Positions 1 through 11,962 of a stretch of DNA of 64,000 nucleotides are shown piece by piece. Origin of the DNA: Axinella damicornis (lineage: Eukaryota; Porifera; Demospongiae; Axinellida; Axinellidae); contig OZ007510.1 of NCBI GenBank assembly GCA_963931865.1, forward strand, positions 8,962,993-9,026,992, given 5' to 3'. Within the stretch, counting starts at the first letter, position 1. Each line of letters begins with the position of its first letter. The notes below the pieces were generated by a model. The model did no database searches, had not been told where the DNA came from, and was given only the letters and a program-made list of their open reading frames with translations. A program made the translations under genes and the position numbers.

Positions 1-600
1 ATTTGAAAAACATAAGACACTCTGTATCCTGTATGTGTAAAATTATCTGTAGTGAATTAAACGGTTCACTGCAAAATAACAATTTAAAGCAGCTATACTT
101 GTTTTGATAGATGGCTACTACAGTTGTCCATGTTTGGGCATGTGACTAGGAGTCAATACTATTACTCTTAGAATGTGGAGTGCAATATCATCTGGCATTC
201 TAACATGTTCCCCAATAGTATCCCATGTGAATCCAATAGTTCCTAGGCTCTTTTTTCTGCATACAGTACAGTATGCGACAAAGAGCTGGGGAGGAGCATG
301 GAACGAGGCCACTCCAAGTAGTTAACGGGCTATGCCTCGTTACACACATTTGGTGTACATGTGGTGCATAACATTATAACTATTGACTGCAGTTTCAAAT
401 GTACATACAGACTTGCTAGGTGGGTGGGTGGAGTCAATGACAGTAATATATATGAAAAGAGAAAGCACGTTCACAATCCTGAAATAGTAACGAACGGTTG
501 GTGACAAGAGTGCATCCTACTCACATTCAAACATGGCACACTTCAGAATATAACAATGCCATGAATACAGCAATATATTATACATGGACTGACGAGTAGT
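1..600. other. intergenic, no gene seen
   Basis: AT-rich sequence downstream of the first receptor gene. The stretch near 420-450 (ctaggtgggtgggtggagtc) weakly resembles the tail exon of the second receptor gene near 4316-4345 and may be a very decayed copy. No other coding signal was found. Confidence 0.4.
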
Positions 601-2923
601 TTAGTTGTACACATAATCATACGTCTCGTCCGCATTAACCTGTTCCTCTGTATCAATGTTCACTGCTGCTCCACTCACACCACCATAAGCCTCATTCTGA
701 ACAGTCAGGATGTTCACTGCAGCTGGTATGTAGGCCACATTCTCTGCAACAGGAACGTCCCCCACACAGCCATAGGCTTCATTTGCAGATGTAGCAACAT
801 GTTGTGCTTGGTTGCTCGTTCTGTATGCCTCATTCTCCTTCATACCAATAGCGTCATGTGTTTCATACAGTACATGTACACCAGCTGTTTGCTTGGAGTG
901 CGAACACTTTAACAGCATAACGGCTGATATTATTATCAAGATTATCAGGACTGGTGCTGCAATTGTGGCCCCAATAATGGCTGCCACATTGAGTGGGCTA
1001 CCAGGAGAGGTAGTGGGTGCAGTAGTAGATGAAATGACTGTGGGTGTTGGGGTTACTGTTACTGTTCCATGTACCAGCGTGGACTCTTGTGCTTCAGGTG
1101 TCAGTCCTGACCCTAGCCATCAGGAGGGATATATAGCGGTACACAAACAATCAGTTCACTGGCAAAACAAATGGGATACCGCAGGTGCTCTAAATTTGCG
1201 TCACAATTTCCAGACGACGCAAGCTGAAAATACATGTCAGACAAATTGAGAAATGTGACACACAATTAGAAATCGTTGTAACAGCATGTTTGCGAGTGCC
1301 ATGGTAGCCTCGTACCCAGGCCCCACCCCGCCATTGGTTGATTTTACAAGTAGCAACAGCAAATACTCAAAGGATCCACCATCTCCACGGTGCCAGATGA
1401 TATTGCGCCTTTCTGCAGCTTATGCTTGGCACTTTTTACACCCACAAATGCACCCTATGTAAACCAGCCACTACACACTTGACGGAACTGATGCAACAAT
1501 TAGAATGGACATGAGGCAAATTGTATACAGTGTGATGCAAAATTAGAAATCACTGTTTCAGAATCATCAATTTTGACACAGAATTAGAATGGCACCAATT
1601 TAGAGCGCTTACGGTACATACATACATACCATTTACCATGTTGGTGAACAAGATATTTTTCCCCATACTGTATAGGCTGTTGGTACTAAAATTAATGTTA
1701 GGGAAACATGTTCAGGGAAATTGTAGGGAATGGCTCAATCCTTATGATTTTTCACACAGATGCATGGGATGACAGAAATTGCCCACCTGGTGCTAATTGA
1801 AGGCTTTTACATGCAGTCAAGAGCAAACACAGCCATGCATCCTATGGATGACGGTGACGGTGATGACACCCTTTCTACATGCCATACATGCATGCATGAC
1901 AAGCCCTGCATCCCCATCAGATTATAACATGTGCCATTATAGCTCCAGCTAGGTGTAGGTGCAGTATATACTCACGGTCAGGGGGCAGATCAGTGGGAGG
2001 TGTGGGTGTCATTGCAGTGTCATCAGTGGGAGGTGTGTCAGTCAAAGTCGGCTGGTCAGCAGTGGGTGTGGTCACCACAGTGTCATTGGTTGGAGGTGTG
2101 TCAGTCAATGTCGGCCGGTCAGTAGTGGGTGTGGTCACCACAGTGGGGGGTGTAGTGGAAGGACTATTGTCTAGAAAAGTGGATATAAAATTTGATCAGG
2201 GATGGACAGGTGTTTACAGAAACTGATTTCTGAACTTACCAACAAGAAACTGAAACATCTTCAGTGGCACTGCAGTAGCACCAGATCCAATACCTAAAGT
2301 CTGCCTCATCAGAATACTATTCTGAGGTTCAGTGTACAGCATTGAGTTAAACTGATAACCACGACCAGTACTTCCACGTGTCTGTATCATGTGTGGACCA
2401 TTTTGAAGTTCAGGTATCACCAAGCCATATAGCTGCAGGTCGTCCTCAAAAGGGTCATCAAGTGTTCGATTAACGCAACACTGCATTAGATCTAATCGAC
2501 TTTCAGGCAAGCAGTTGTCCTCACGAGGTTGAGCCTCCACTTCAAAATTCTGATTAATGCGGAAATCTTGTCCAATCTCCTGCAGTACCAGAGCAGTAGC
2601 TATCCTCACATTATCACTGTTGGCGTTGCTGTTCTGGTAGCAAAACAAATAGCCCACAACTCTTCCAACACCGGTGGATGATGGTGTGGTGTAGATAAAG
2701 CCGACACTGGCAGCTCCTTGTACAGTTACAGCACTGAAATCCAGTGAGGGAACTCGAAATGTGTCTGCAGATTTGGGGAACGTGAAGGGGTAGGAAACAT
2801 TTTCTTGCAGTATAATGAACATGGCCATTGTGATCGTGTACCTTGAGCTGCACACAATGCAAACGTAGAGCTGAACAGAAGCAGAAGCAGCATACAATTG
2901 CCTTGTATCGACGTCGCTGCCAT
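601..2923 (-). CDS. single-pass receptor with repeated NEAYG tail motifs
   Basis: Four exons in transcript order: 2842-2923, 2240-2803, 1976-2170, 601-1112. All junctions are phase 1 and total 1353 nt (450 aa). Exon 1 encodes a signal peptide (ATG at 2923, hydrophobic run CMLLLLLFSSTFALC). Exon 2, after a 38-bp intron, encodes an ectodomain of about 188 aa with several cysteines (LFCYQN, DNCLPES, MQCCVN). Residues about 216-322 form a Thr/Pro-rich stalk with internal repeats. A membrane segment lies at about 325-349. The 100-residue tail carries repeated tyrosines: NEAYR, NEAYG, NVAYI, NEAYG and ETYDYVYN; several fit YxxV. I do not recognise the ectodomain family. A paralogue lies upstream at 4268-9113. 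Membrane signalling through tyrosine phosphorylation is an inference. Confidence 0.78.
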
Positions 2924-2953
2924 CTTCGCGTACGATTTTCCGTTAGCGACAGT

Positions 2954-3048
2954 ACGTATCCATATGCTATACACTATTTTATATGGGTTAGGGTGGGGTT
3001 AGGGTGTGGTTAGGGTCTGTATAAATACTGTATAGCATACGGATGCTT
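2954..3048. repeat. small inverted repeat with G-rich TTAGGG-like core
   Basis: CGTATCCATATGCTATACA near 2956 is matched in inverted orientation by TGTATAGCATACGGATG near 3031-3048. Between them, 2983-3016 holds GGGTTAGGGTGGGGTTAGGG followed by another TTAGGG. This starts about 60 bp upstream of the receptor ATG at 2923, on the plus strand. It may be a small mobile element, a G-quadruplex former, or both. Confidence 0.45.
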
Positions 3049-4267
3049 TCAGTACATGTATCACTGCGATCCGTGCTGGGGTGGGTTTGGGTCTGGGACA
3101 GAGACTACACAAAATATGCAGAAACTATAACCTAGCATACTGACAAGGTGCATGGTTTGACTACAGTGGAGTCAATGATAGAGTGCGTACATACGATTGC
3201 CCATGCATCTCAACCATAGGTAGCTATCTGTTGCTTGTGGATCTTGCTGTAGCTACATGCTCGGCAATATAATGTGGATGTGAACAGTTCACTTCTAGTA
3301 GCTTCTAAGCAGCTATGTGAGGCCTCATTCTCTACAATAAGATAGGCTTATAATTTGCGGCTTCCCATCATGCACTTTGCATATGTGTCTGAGAGACAGT
3401 CACTTCCAGTACTGTGATGGATGCATCCATTTCTAGCACATGCATATCCCCTCTCAAATGACGGGGTAGGCCAGGACCTACAGCTTCTGCATGCATCATT
3501 TTCTTCCATAGTTACGCACCAGGGTCAAGTGTTTCTCCGAAAAACTATTCAATTCTCCAGTGTACAAATCACAAACAGTATATATAGCTACCCCTTTGAT
3601 GGCCACAACAAGGATGGAGACCACTTACAGACATAGATGGTTACAGCAATGAATGACAAGATGGCAGGAGTGCTTTCACATCATCTGTCACTACAATATT
3701 TATCCGCGCAGTTAACTCGTGTCAAGGCACTCATAGATGGATCAGATCAGTTCCATTAACCATGCATTAGCTAACCCAGGAATGCTGCATGCATCTCCAA
3801 TACAGAGGAGGTTTTCATGCCGGTCCTGCATGGGCATCATTAACTCACCGTCCCACCTTATATATATCAATGGCTATACAGCAAGAAAGTGTATACAGAG
3901 GATTTTTCAGTAAACAGTACAAGCCAGACAGGAGGGTGTACATGAGACTATAGTAGCCAGTATAGACCATGAAGTGACTCTATAAACTTGAATGCGTGCT
4001 GACTTTATGCTGAAAGTTTGCTTTCTCAAGGTAGCTACACAATTATGTTGCTTGAGATTTACGGAGCTAAACAACATGTACAAGGAAAATGGAGCTGCAT
4101 ATGTTTCTACAGCTTTCCTGCCCTTGTCCTACTTAGCAAATGCAATTTTATCCTGAAACTATTTTACATATATAGTGAATCATAATGGATGGCCTCCCTC
4201 AAAAGCCAATTCGAATTGTACTAAAATCATAGCTTCAACACAAAAGGAAGACCAGCTAAAGTTATAT
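3049..4267 (-). pseudogene. decayed receptor tail exon fragments
   Basis: Positions 3168-3250 match the tail exon region at 4335-4415 (both contain ctgttgcttgtggatcttgctg) but are full of changes and carry no usable frame. Positions about 3490-3545 resemble 9920-9955 (agggtcaagtgtttc). These are remnants of receptor-family exons. No intact gene lies in the interval. Confidence 0.45.
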
Positions 4268-7200
4268 TCAAGTTGCATGCATATGCACCTCCATTTTTTT
4301 CAGCTTGGCATACTGGCTAGGTGGATCAACTCGAGCAGAGTCAATGACAGCATACATATGATCACCCGTCTCAACCACAGGTGTCTGTTGCTTGTGGATC
4401 TTGCTGTACAAGCTAATGTAGTCCATGCTGTCCAATTCCAATGCCTGATATGCTCCAGTCTTGCTCTCTTCTCCTCTCCTCTGCACCCCCTCTGGCAGAT
4501 CTGGCTGACAATATTCTCGGTCAGAGTACACTGCTTGCGGCTGTCTGTTAGATGGAGCTGGAAATTGAATTGAGAGTGAATCAAGGAGCGGTAACATGTA
4601 TACTATTCTGACTGTGGTGGTTCCAGGATAGAGCAAAGATATTTAAACAGCTGTTGATGGTCCCTGTCGAGGTTAAGGTTATTATTTGTGCATGATGCAG
4701 TTACAGAGGAGAATGCCAGTGAAGTTTGTCGGGTTCTTGATGACTTAGTACACATACTATGCAAATATTTGGGATGATCTTGCTGTGATGACAGAACTGA
4801 CTACACTGGCTACAGTATGTAGACTAAAAAACAGCAAACACAGATCCTTGTGGGACACCAGAGACCACTGCAAGCATGCATCCGTCTGCTAGCATTACTA
4901 CCTGGTTCATTTAATACATGCAGTAAGAGCCCACTGAAAGAGGAGTAACCAATTGTGTGTAAGTATTCATTCCAGATATGTGCGCTCAAGTGTTGTAGCT
5001 TCATTTAAGATGCCATTTTTGTATACATGAGCACAAAATGATGGCCATGTAGCATGCATTACTCAAGATTGTTGAGTTAAGAAATACGGTCAGGGGAGCA
5101 GTGTATTATACCATATAGCGGGAAATTTTCGCGGTTCCAAATTTTCGTGAATCTTCCTAAAATCCGTTCTTACGAAGTTTTTGCAATTTTTAATTTCACG
5201 ACAAAGGGTAACAACCTATGACCACACACTCTAGCACATGTACAACTGGGAGAACTCAGCATGCAATTCAACGTGGAAGCGAAGGTAAGAGAAGCTGCTT
5301 GTGCATTGCCATGAAGGGAAGCCTATGGCGATCAGTGCCACCTGTTCGGCGTGTGCGCTTGAGATCTTGCTATAAATAATATGGTCCTCTCAACTGTGTG
5401 CGTGACAATGTGCTATGCGCACGATATGCAGCTACTTGCTGGCTCACTTTGTTAGCAACTGTGAGACTGGTGGTGGTGGACAAGGGTCCCTTGTGGGATG
5501 GCAGTACTTGTACAGCTCGGAAGTAGTGCTAGAGAGACATAGCTAACTACTCCAGATGGCAAAATGCTCGGCGAACAATTTTTTGCAGGGTTCAAATTTC
5601 GTGAGTAGGTATCCGATCGTGAAAAACGTAAACATTTGTGCCTCGCAAAATTTCCCGCTATACAGGTATCCACCACACACTAATTCCTGAGCTTGAAATG
5701 TAACCATACATGCATGTGTGGTGGGATCATGGGAGCCCCCTAAGGACATATCTTTGAGAAGGTTCACAAATTCACCTAGCTCCAAACAGTGGAGAGCTAT
5801 AGCTACACATTGACACTTTCCTCAATTCAGCAGCACCACTGAAGCTATACATGCTTTTGTGCAGATGGCGGATGGCCAGGTGCACCAGATACACTTTTAT
5901 AGTCTGTGGCGATAAAGACTGGCACAACTTCCTTGCAAATCATGTCAGGACTGCCAGAACCAAGAGCATTTACATCGTTGCCCTGCCTTCATTATGTGCA
6001 GTCAGGAATCCAGAGGACATTGCTCAACGGCCTCTTTCCTTTGCTAAAATCAAGTCACCCTGCCCTCTTGTCAAACAGGTTCACTCACTTTGAACATCTA
6101 TTTTCTGTAGCTCCAAGCGATTCCAAACTTTCCTTCTTCCCATCTACAAGTACAAGATCACACCGCAGCGTACCTACTGACCTCGTAAAATGCTACACTT
6201 ACTGCACACAATGAAAGTGTGACAGATATACCTACATCTAAACACGACATGACTACACTGCATGATTAGTTGCTGAGTGCCTTATTACCATGTAGGTTGT
6301 ATGGCCTTACAATTTGTATCAGCATCACCACACCATTTCTAGTATGCAATTCTGCACAAAATATATAATGCATGGACGAAGTTGGCAAACATGCATCACT
6401 GCAAAATAGAGGTATGAAACGGGTGTGCTAAACAGCAATAGTGTTGTCTTCACATTTCACATACTTCCCATGGACTATAGTAGCAGTCATGACTGCTGTT
6501 TGTTCACCAGACATGGTTACTGGTATAATTGTGCATGCATGAGCGAGCCCCACAATCGTCATAGTCAAGCAGTGTCAATCTGTCTCCCATACTGTAAATC
6601 TGCCGCATGCCAAGGAACATTACACTTCCGACGTCATACTAATACAATAAGTCTGGCACATGCAATATAACATACGAAACAGTTCGGACTCGTACATGAT
6701 GGCAGGACGAACACACACGAGGAACGAGGCTGAGAAGGTATCTCACAAAGAAAACAGACCAGGACGGAAAGGCCGAAATGTTAGTTGACAATCACCAGGC
6801 AGACCCAGCTAGACTGGTGCCACAAATGTACTACTACAAACTTCCTGTACAACTATTGTGACCAGACTGACCACGCTAACATGCCGCAACGTTCAGTCTC
6901 TCCTCGATGGCTAAAATGCATGCATGGTAAAATTCTTGTATAATTACAATGCCCATTTTCTCCAACTTGACAATGTACTATATATAAAACATTGGCATCG
7001 AGCCCGAGGGACGCAGGCCTGAGGGAGAGTGAATAATGAGGTGCCATGCAATATAACTATCATACTGGCCTTGTGGTCAGTGCATGCCATAATATTATAT
7101 AATAGCATAGTGGTATACCTTGTAGGGTATAGCTATCATGAAACAAAGCAGTACGAACATTGGAGACAGAACAACTGCCTTGGAATGAAGCCATAATTAT

Positions 7201-9113
7201 GAGCAGACATGGACCTACATGAAGTACACAGAGTTGGCTGCTTGCATGATCCACCTACCTGCGTACAGGGTGTTGGCAAACCCATGACTGTCTGCTGACT
7301 GTTGAGATATGTAGTCCTTGTTCCACCTCTTCACAACCACAAGGATGCTTGTTACAACCGCCATGATCACCAACACCAAGATCACCAGACCCACACTCAC
7401 TCCTATCACTAGCGACATTAGAGATGCCGAGGTTGGAAGAGTTTGAGGCTCGAGCTCTGTGGCATTCTTGGAGAGAGGATCGAGACAACATTACTCAATA
7501 CCCTCTCCCCTCCCTGTGTCACAGTGGAGTAAAGCATATAGCTATGAGCAGTATTGCTGAGAAACTGACTCACCATTGTTAACTCTGTTGATGTTGGCAG
7601 AGCAGGAGGGGCAGAGCTTGAGGTAGCATCAGTGGATGTCATTACAGCATCATTGGTGGCAAGTGTGCCAGTCAACGTCGGCCGGTCAGCAGTGGGTGTG
7701 GTCACCACAGTGTCATCAGTGGGAGGTGTGGCGGAAGTACTGTTGTCTAGCATATTGGAGACAAAATTTGATCAGGGATGGGCAGGTGTTTACAGAATCT
7801 GATTTCTGAACTTGCAGGTCCATGGTGGACCAGCCATATGCAGTCTAACAAGCTAGCCTTCAGCACACGATTGCTTTCGGTATGCGCACGCGGAGAAGGA
7901 AGGTCTAGAAACTTTGAACCACTTTACTTGGTACGCCAAAGCATACAATTAAGCTGAAGTCACATGTCTTTGCATCCTAACAATTCTAATGCAGTTAGTT
8001 GAGTCCGGCCCGCTAACCTCGATGGCTGCTTGTACTTCAGAAGTACAAGCAGCGATCGAGGTTAGCGGACCGGACTGAAGTTCTGTCTGTTTGGTTGCTG
8101 TGCTGGAGAGCAGCAAGCACAGGTGACTTCAGTCAGTCCTCAACACTTGTACAGAGCAAAATTTAATTGAAACGATCACACATGACAGCTGCAATTTGAT
8201 TGGATTTACCAGATTTCGAGTATATTGAGTTCAAGCAAAGTAGTCCAAAGTTTCTAGACCCTCCTTTTCCCCATAAATTGATCCGTGCTGGGGAAATTGA
8301 GGGGCTAGCCCACTAGACTAGACCAGCCATAGGCTGAAGGGACACTCCTATCCAAATTAATCTATCTAACTTACCAATAAGAAACTGAAACATCTTCAGT
8401 GGCACTGCAGTAGCACCAGATCCAATACCTAAAGTACGCTTCATCAGAATACTATTCTGAGGTTCAGTGTATAGCATTGAGTTAAACTGATAACCACGAC
8501 CAGCACTTTCATGTGTCTGTATCATGTGTGGACCATTTTGAAGTTCAGGTATCACCAAGCCATATAGCTGCAAGTTGTCCTCAAAAGGGTCATCAAGTGT
8601 TCGATAAACGCAACACTGCATTAGATCTGATCGACTTTCAGGCAAGCAGTTGTCCTCACGAGGTTTAGCCTTCACTTCAAAGTTCTGAATAATGAGGAAA
8701 TTTTGTCCAATCTCCTGCAGTACCAGAGCAGTAGCTATCACAGCATCATCACCAACAGTGTTACTGCTGTTCTGGTAACAAAACGAATAGCCCACAACTC
8801 TTCCACTGCAAATGGATGATGGTGTGGTGTAGATAAAGCCGACCCTTGGAGCTCCTCGTACAGTTAGAGTACTGTAATCCAGTGAGGGAACTCGACATAA
8901 TATATCTACAGCAGTAAATTATTGGGGGGGGGGGGGGGGCACGTGAAGGAAACACAATAATTATATTTTCTTGCAGTGTAATGAATATGGCCATTGTGAC
9001 TGTGATCGTGTACCTTGTGTTGCACACAGTGCAAACGTAGAGCTGAACAGAAGCAGCAGCAGCATACGATTGCCTTGCGAGACAGGTGGTCCTCTGATCG
9101 ACGTCGCTACCAT
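4268..9113 (-). CDS. single-pass receptor with ITAM-like cytoplasmic tail
   Basis: Exons in transcript order: 9014-9113, 8375-8969, 7574-7746, 7259-7466, 4268-4557. It is a paralogue of the gene at 601-2923, with the same signal-peptide exon, short second intron (44 bp), ectodomain and Thr-rich stalk. The membrane segment is at about residues 307-334. The last exon, across a 2.7-kb intron, joins in phase 1 and gives a tail with YQAL, six residues, then YISL, which is the classic ITAM spacing. YSKI, YAVI and YAKL follow. SLYSKI and SQYAKL also fit the ITIM consensus. One fault: exon 2 is out of frame across a run of 16 G at 8924-8939. Removing one base gives 455 codons. This is either a sequencing error in the homopolymer or a pseudogene. 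The distal tail exon is assigned by phase only. Confidence 0.65.
5114..5662. mobile_element. MITE with TATAGCGGGAAATTTT ends
   Basis: TATAGCGGGAAATTTTCGC at the left end is matched by GCAAAATTTCCCGCTATA at the right end. The outer TA dinucleotides suggest a TA target duplication (Tc1/mariner type). No transposase frame lies inside. It sits in the long last intron of the second receptor gene (4558-7258). The rest of that intron shows no exon I can support. Confidence 0.65.
7896..8272. repeat. fold-back element with long hairpin core
   Basis: The outer arms GGTCTAGAAACTTTG (about 7907) and CAAAGTTTCTAGACC (about 8247) are inverted. Inside, 8002-8076 is a near-perfect hairpin (AGTCCGG...CCGGACT) with arms of about 36 bp. 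It lies in the receptor intron between exons 2 and 3. Confidence 0.6.
8924..8939. repeat. G homopolymer inside receptor exon
   Basis: A run of 16 G in the coding part of exon 2 of the gene at 4268-9113, just inside its 5' edge. The frame before the run (ENIIIVFPSR) and the frame after it (CRVPSLDYS) do not match. Confidence 0.9.
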
Positions 9114-9613
9114 CTTCCTCTCATGCACTCAGTACCGCGTACCCATTAACAGGAAGCGAGTGATTTCTCAGCTCCACCCCAGTTTCCCGTTCAACGTTAA
9201 CATGCAATAAGATCTCTGCTGAAGAGGTCGTGTATGTAATCCACCCCAAATTGTGGGTGCTGTGATCACAACACACTCAATCTCATATCTGTGGAACAAA
9301 AGTGAAAGGCACAGCCTGAAGAATGGAGATAGTCACTTGCTGCTCAGCTTGAAAATCAACTCAATTGCAAATTGAAAAAGTCCGACGTCCATGTCTAAAA
9401 GATCATGCATTGCCTTCGAAATCTGAAAAGGAGCTATCCATTGAAAATTCTACAACTTCCATAGCTCAACACTTTCTTAGCGGCATTGCACAACATTAAT
9501 TTGTATTGTTCCTTCGCTTCACCACATTCCGTACAGACAATGTTGGAGTGGCCATTCCATTGCAGATGTGATCAGACTGAATGCAATTACAACATCAAAT
9601 GCATGCACCACAA
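9114..9613. other. intergenic, no gene seen
   Basis: Sequence upstream of the second receptor start. No recognisable exon or repeat; it probably includes the promoter. Confidence 0.4.
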
Positions 9614-9816
9614 TTACAACCTTGTATACCGTAGGTGGTTCAACTCTATGGAGTCGATGATAGCATGCATAAGATCACTCATCTCAACCACAGGTGTCTG
9701 TTGCTTGTGGATCTTGCTGTACATGCTAATGTGGTCCATGCTGTCGAATTCCAAAGCCTGATATGCTCCAGTCTTGCTCTCTTCTCCTCTCGTCTGCACC
9801 TCCTCTGCATGGTGCA
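9614..9816 (-). pseudogene. orphan decayed receptor tail exon
   Basis: The minus-strand frame reads RGEESKTGAYQALEFDSMD and then KIHKQQTPVVE, nearly the same as the tail exon at 4268-4557. Two signalling tyrosines are His here (DYISLY became DHISMY, MYAVI became MHAII). No matching signal-peptide, ectodomain or membrane exon lies upstream, so this is a remnant of a third family member. Confidence 0.7.
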
Positions 9817-10696
9817 CTACTATGAGCCTCATTCTGAACAGTTCACTGCAAGCTCTACAACAAGAATGTCCTCCACGCAGGATTAATTTAAAGCTAAAGA
9901 AATTTCTTTCTGAACGCATCATTCTCCTCCATACTAGGGTCAAGTGTTTCATTGATGATTCTCCAAGGGTTTCAGAAGAGCTACAGCAATGGGAGTTACT
10001 GCATGCATGCGTGGCCAAAAAAAGACAGTGGTAGTGTTTCATCTGCAGAACAAAATTAATGGAAATGGTGAATAGTGTATAAGGTCATGGGTGGGGTGCC
10101 TCATGCAGCCACAGTTCCTGTGTTGTGATCCTGTTGCATGAGGTTGTGGGTCATAACAGTAATGTGCAGCCAAATATTCCATGTTCTGATTATGCAGGCA
10201 CTCAGGATCATCCCACAATGTTGTGCACTCTTGTGGGTCCCTGAAGGGACCAGTACCTGGGTGTGCAGGTCTTCTTATGAGCTCTTGCTTCTTATTACAA
10301 TGTTTGCTGGAGCTGCCACCTCCATCATCAAAAAGCTTCATTCAGACTGCCAGCTCCATCATCCACGTAGTCAGAGTCAACAGCTGGTCTGAGAGTCAAC
10401 CTCACCCCACAGAACAAACAGTTTAAGAAGGCAGTTGGTTAGGGCACTAGCACTCTTGTTACCTCTAGCTAACCCGTTCACCCATACTACTTGAGATTGT
10501 TACCCTTGTAGTAGCTACCTGTCTACCCCATGGATAGTCTCGTCCCCAGACCCACCACCCCATGTCCACTTTCTGGCTGTACAGAGCACCTGTGCGCTTC
10601 CTTAGTGGCTTCAGTCAAAGCTCGGCTCGCCTCGGTCAATTATTGTCTGCATCACCATCTCTCAGCTCCGCGCTCCGCTTTCAAATTTCTTGTAGG
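9817..10696. other. intergenic, unassigned short frames
   Basis: A minus-strand frame at 10039-10341 has several Cys and His residues but resembles nothing I know and has no clear splice context. A MITE-like end (tagtctcgtccccagacc) lies at about 10536-10555. The remainder is unremarkable. Confidence 0.3.
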
Positions 10697-11120
10697 TTAC
10701 ATGACCTTTGAACCGGACGGGGCGCGCGCTACCGGAAACCGGTTTAAATACTGAATTTGTAACAGGTTTTGGCGGGAAGTCGAGGTGGCGCGTTCGTCTA
10801 GCAGACTGGGGTCTGAACGTTGCCTCCCCAATAATTGAGTCGGGGTTTGGGCCACTCCGTACACATATCGATTCTTGACTTCCCCGCCTAGCACCAGGAC
10901 GCCGGTTCCCTCGATCACCGAAGCTAGAGGATGTTCTGGTTGAAAGCAGTTGGCCTCTGTGATTCCAGTCACGCCCATCCAACGCTCCTGAGGCTGCACA
11001 CTTCGGTGTCTGACCTGTCACGGAGGGATGGGAGGTTGCTAGGTGTTTTTTTTCTTTTTTTTTCCTTCTTTTCTTTTCCTTTTTTTTTTTTTCCTTCCCT
11101 TTTTTCCTTTTCTTTTTCTC
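10697..11120 (+). mobile_element. tRNA-derived SINE, copy 1
   Basis: Similar along its length to the inverted copy at 44275-44715. Shared blocks include TTGTAACA, TTTTGGCGGGA, CTCCCCAATAA, TTCCAGTCACGCC/TTCCAGACACGCC, and CACTTCGGTGTCTGACCTGT just before a T-rich tail. The head near 10784-10830 has a degenerate tRNA-like A and B box arrangement. The pyrimidine tail (11047-11115) fits a retroposed element. Confidence 0.6.
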
Positions 11121-11962
11121 AGTCCAGCTGATTTATGTATGCCCTAGCTGCTCTGACACCAGTAAATTATGACCACTGCAATGACTGCATGCACTAGTGA
11201 CAAGGGTAACAAGGTAACTGGACTATTAGCTATAAGTTGTAAGGCACTTCCAGAAAATTGTAATTGAAGGTGACTCAAAGTCTAACAGTTACTAAACTGA
11301 ACGTAACTGAAGGTAACTATACTGGTACTGAATGTAACAAATTGATAGTACAGCTGCAGTGAGTTGCCAATGGAAGACCAAACTAGCCTTCAAATAATTA
11401 TAATACTATCAAGCTTATTTTACCCTAGGATTACCTTACAGACTGCAACAGTGATGAAACAACTGGGGCTGCTGTCCCTTTTACTCCCAATCACTTGGGT
11501 TTGTTAGGGGTCATGATTGTATTGCTGGAGGTGGCTTTCCCATGCTGGCCCTGCGATGGTATACCTCCGATTATACCTGTAGTGACCGGACAGTTATGCT
11601 GAATGCCACTAACACAGATGCAGACTCATTATGACCCATGGCATGGCTTTATGCAATAATTAGTGGCGGCAGTTGGGTCCTACACAGGAATAAAGCCAAC
11701 ACCACACTCAATAGTAAGACATAGTAGGGGAGTATTTAGCAGCACACGGATCTTGCAGTGACGACCCCAGCGGCAGAAATACCACATGCACAAAATGCAC
11801 CTCAATAGCCAGTCAGCAACAAAGGCAAACTTTGAGCAGGAAACACAAAGAGATGTGCAATAAATGCACAACTGTACAAACAAGTCAGTGAAATGATATT
11901 GTTGAGCAAGCTGAATTCTGAAGACAAAAAAAAGTCAAGTAGAAGTTGAAATGGAACATGCA
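11121..11962. other. FANCM 3' flank
   Basis: No further exon or recognised repeat. It probably contains the FANCM 3' untranslated region, which is on the minus strand. Confidence 0.35.

Noticed and set aside
10662..11021. Minus-strand frames of about 100-119 codons
   Set aside because: They lie within the SINE and are not conserved in its second copy at 44275-44715.
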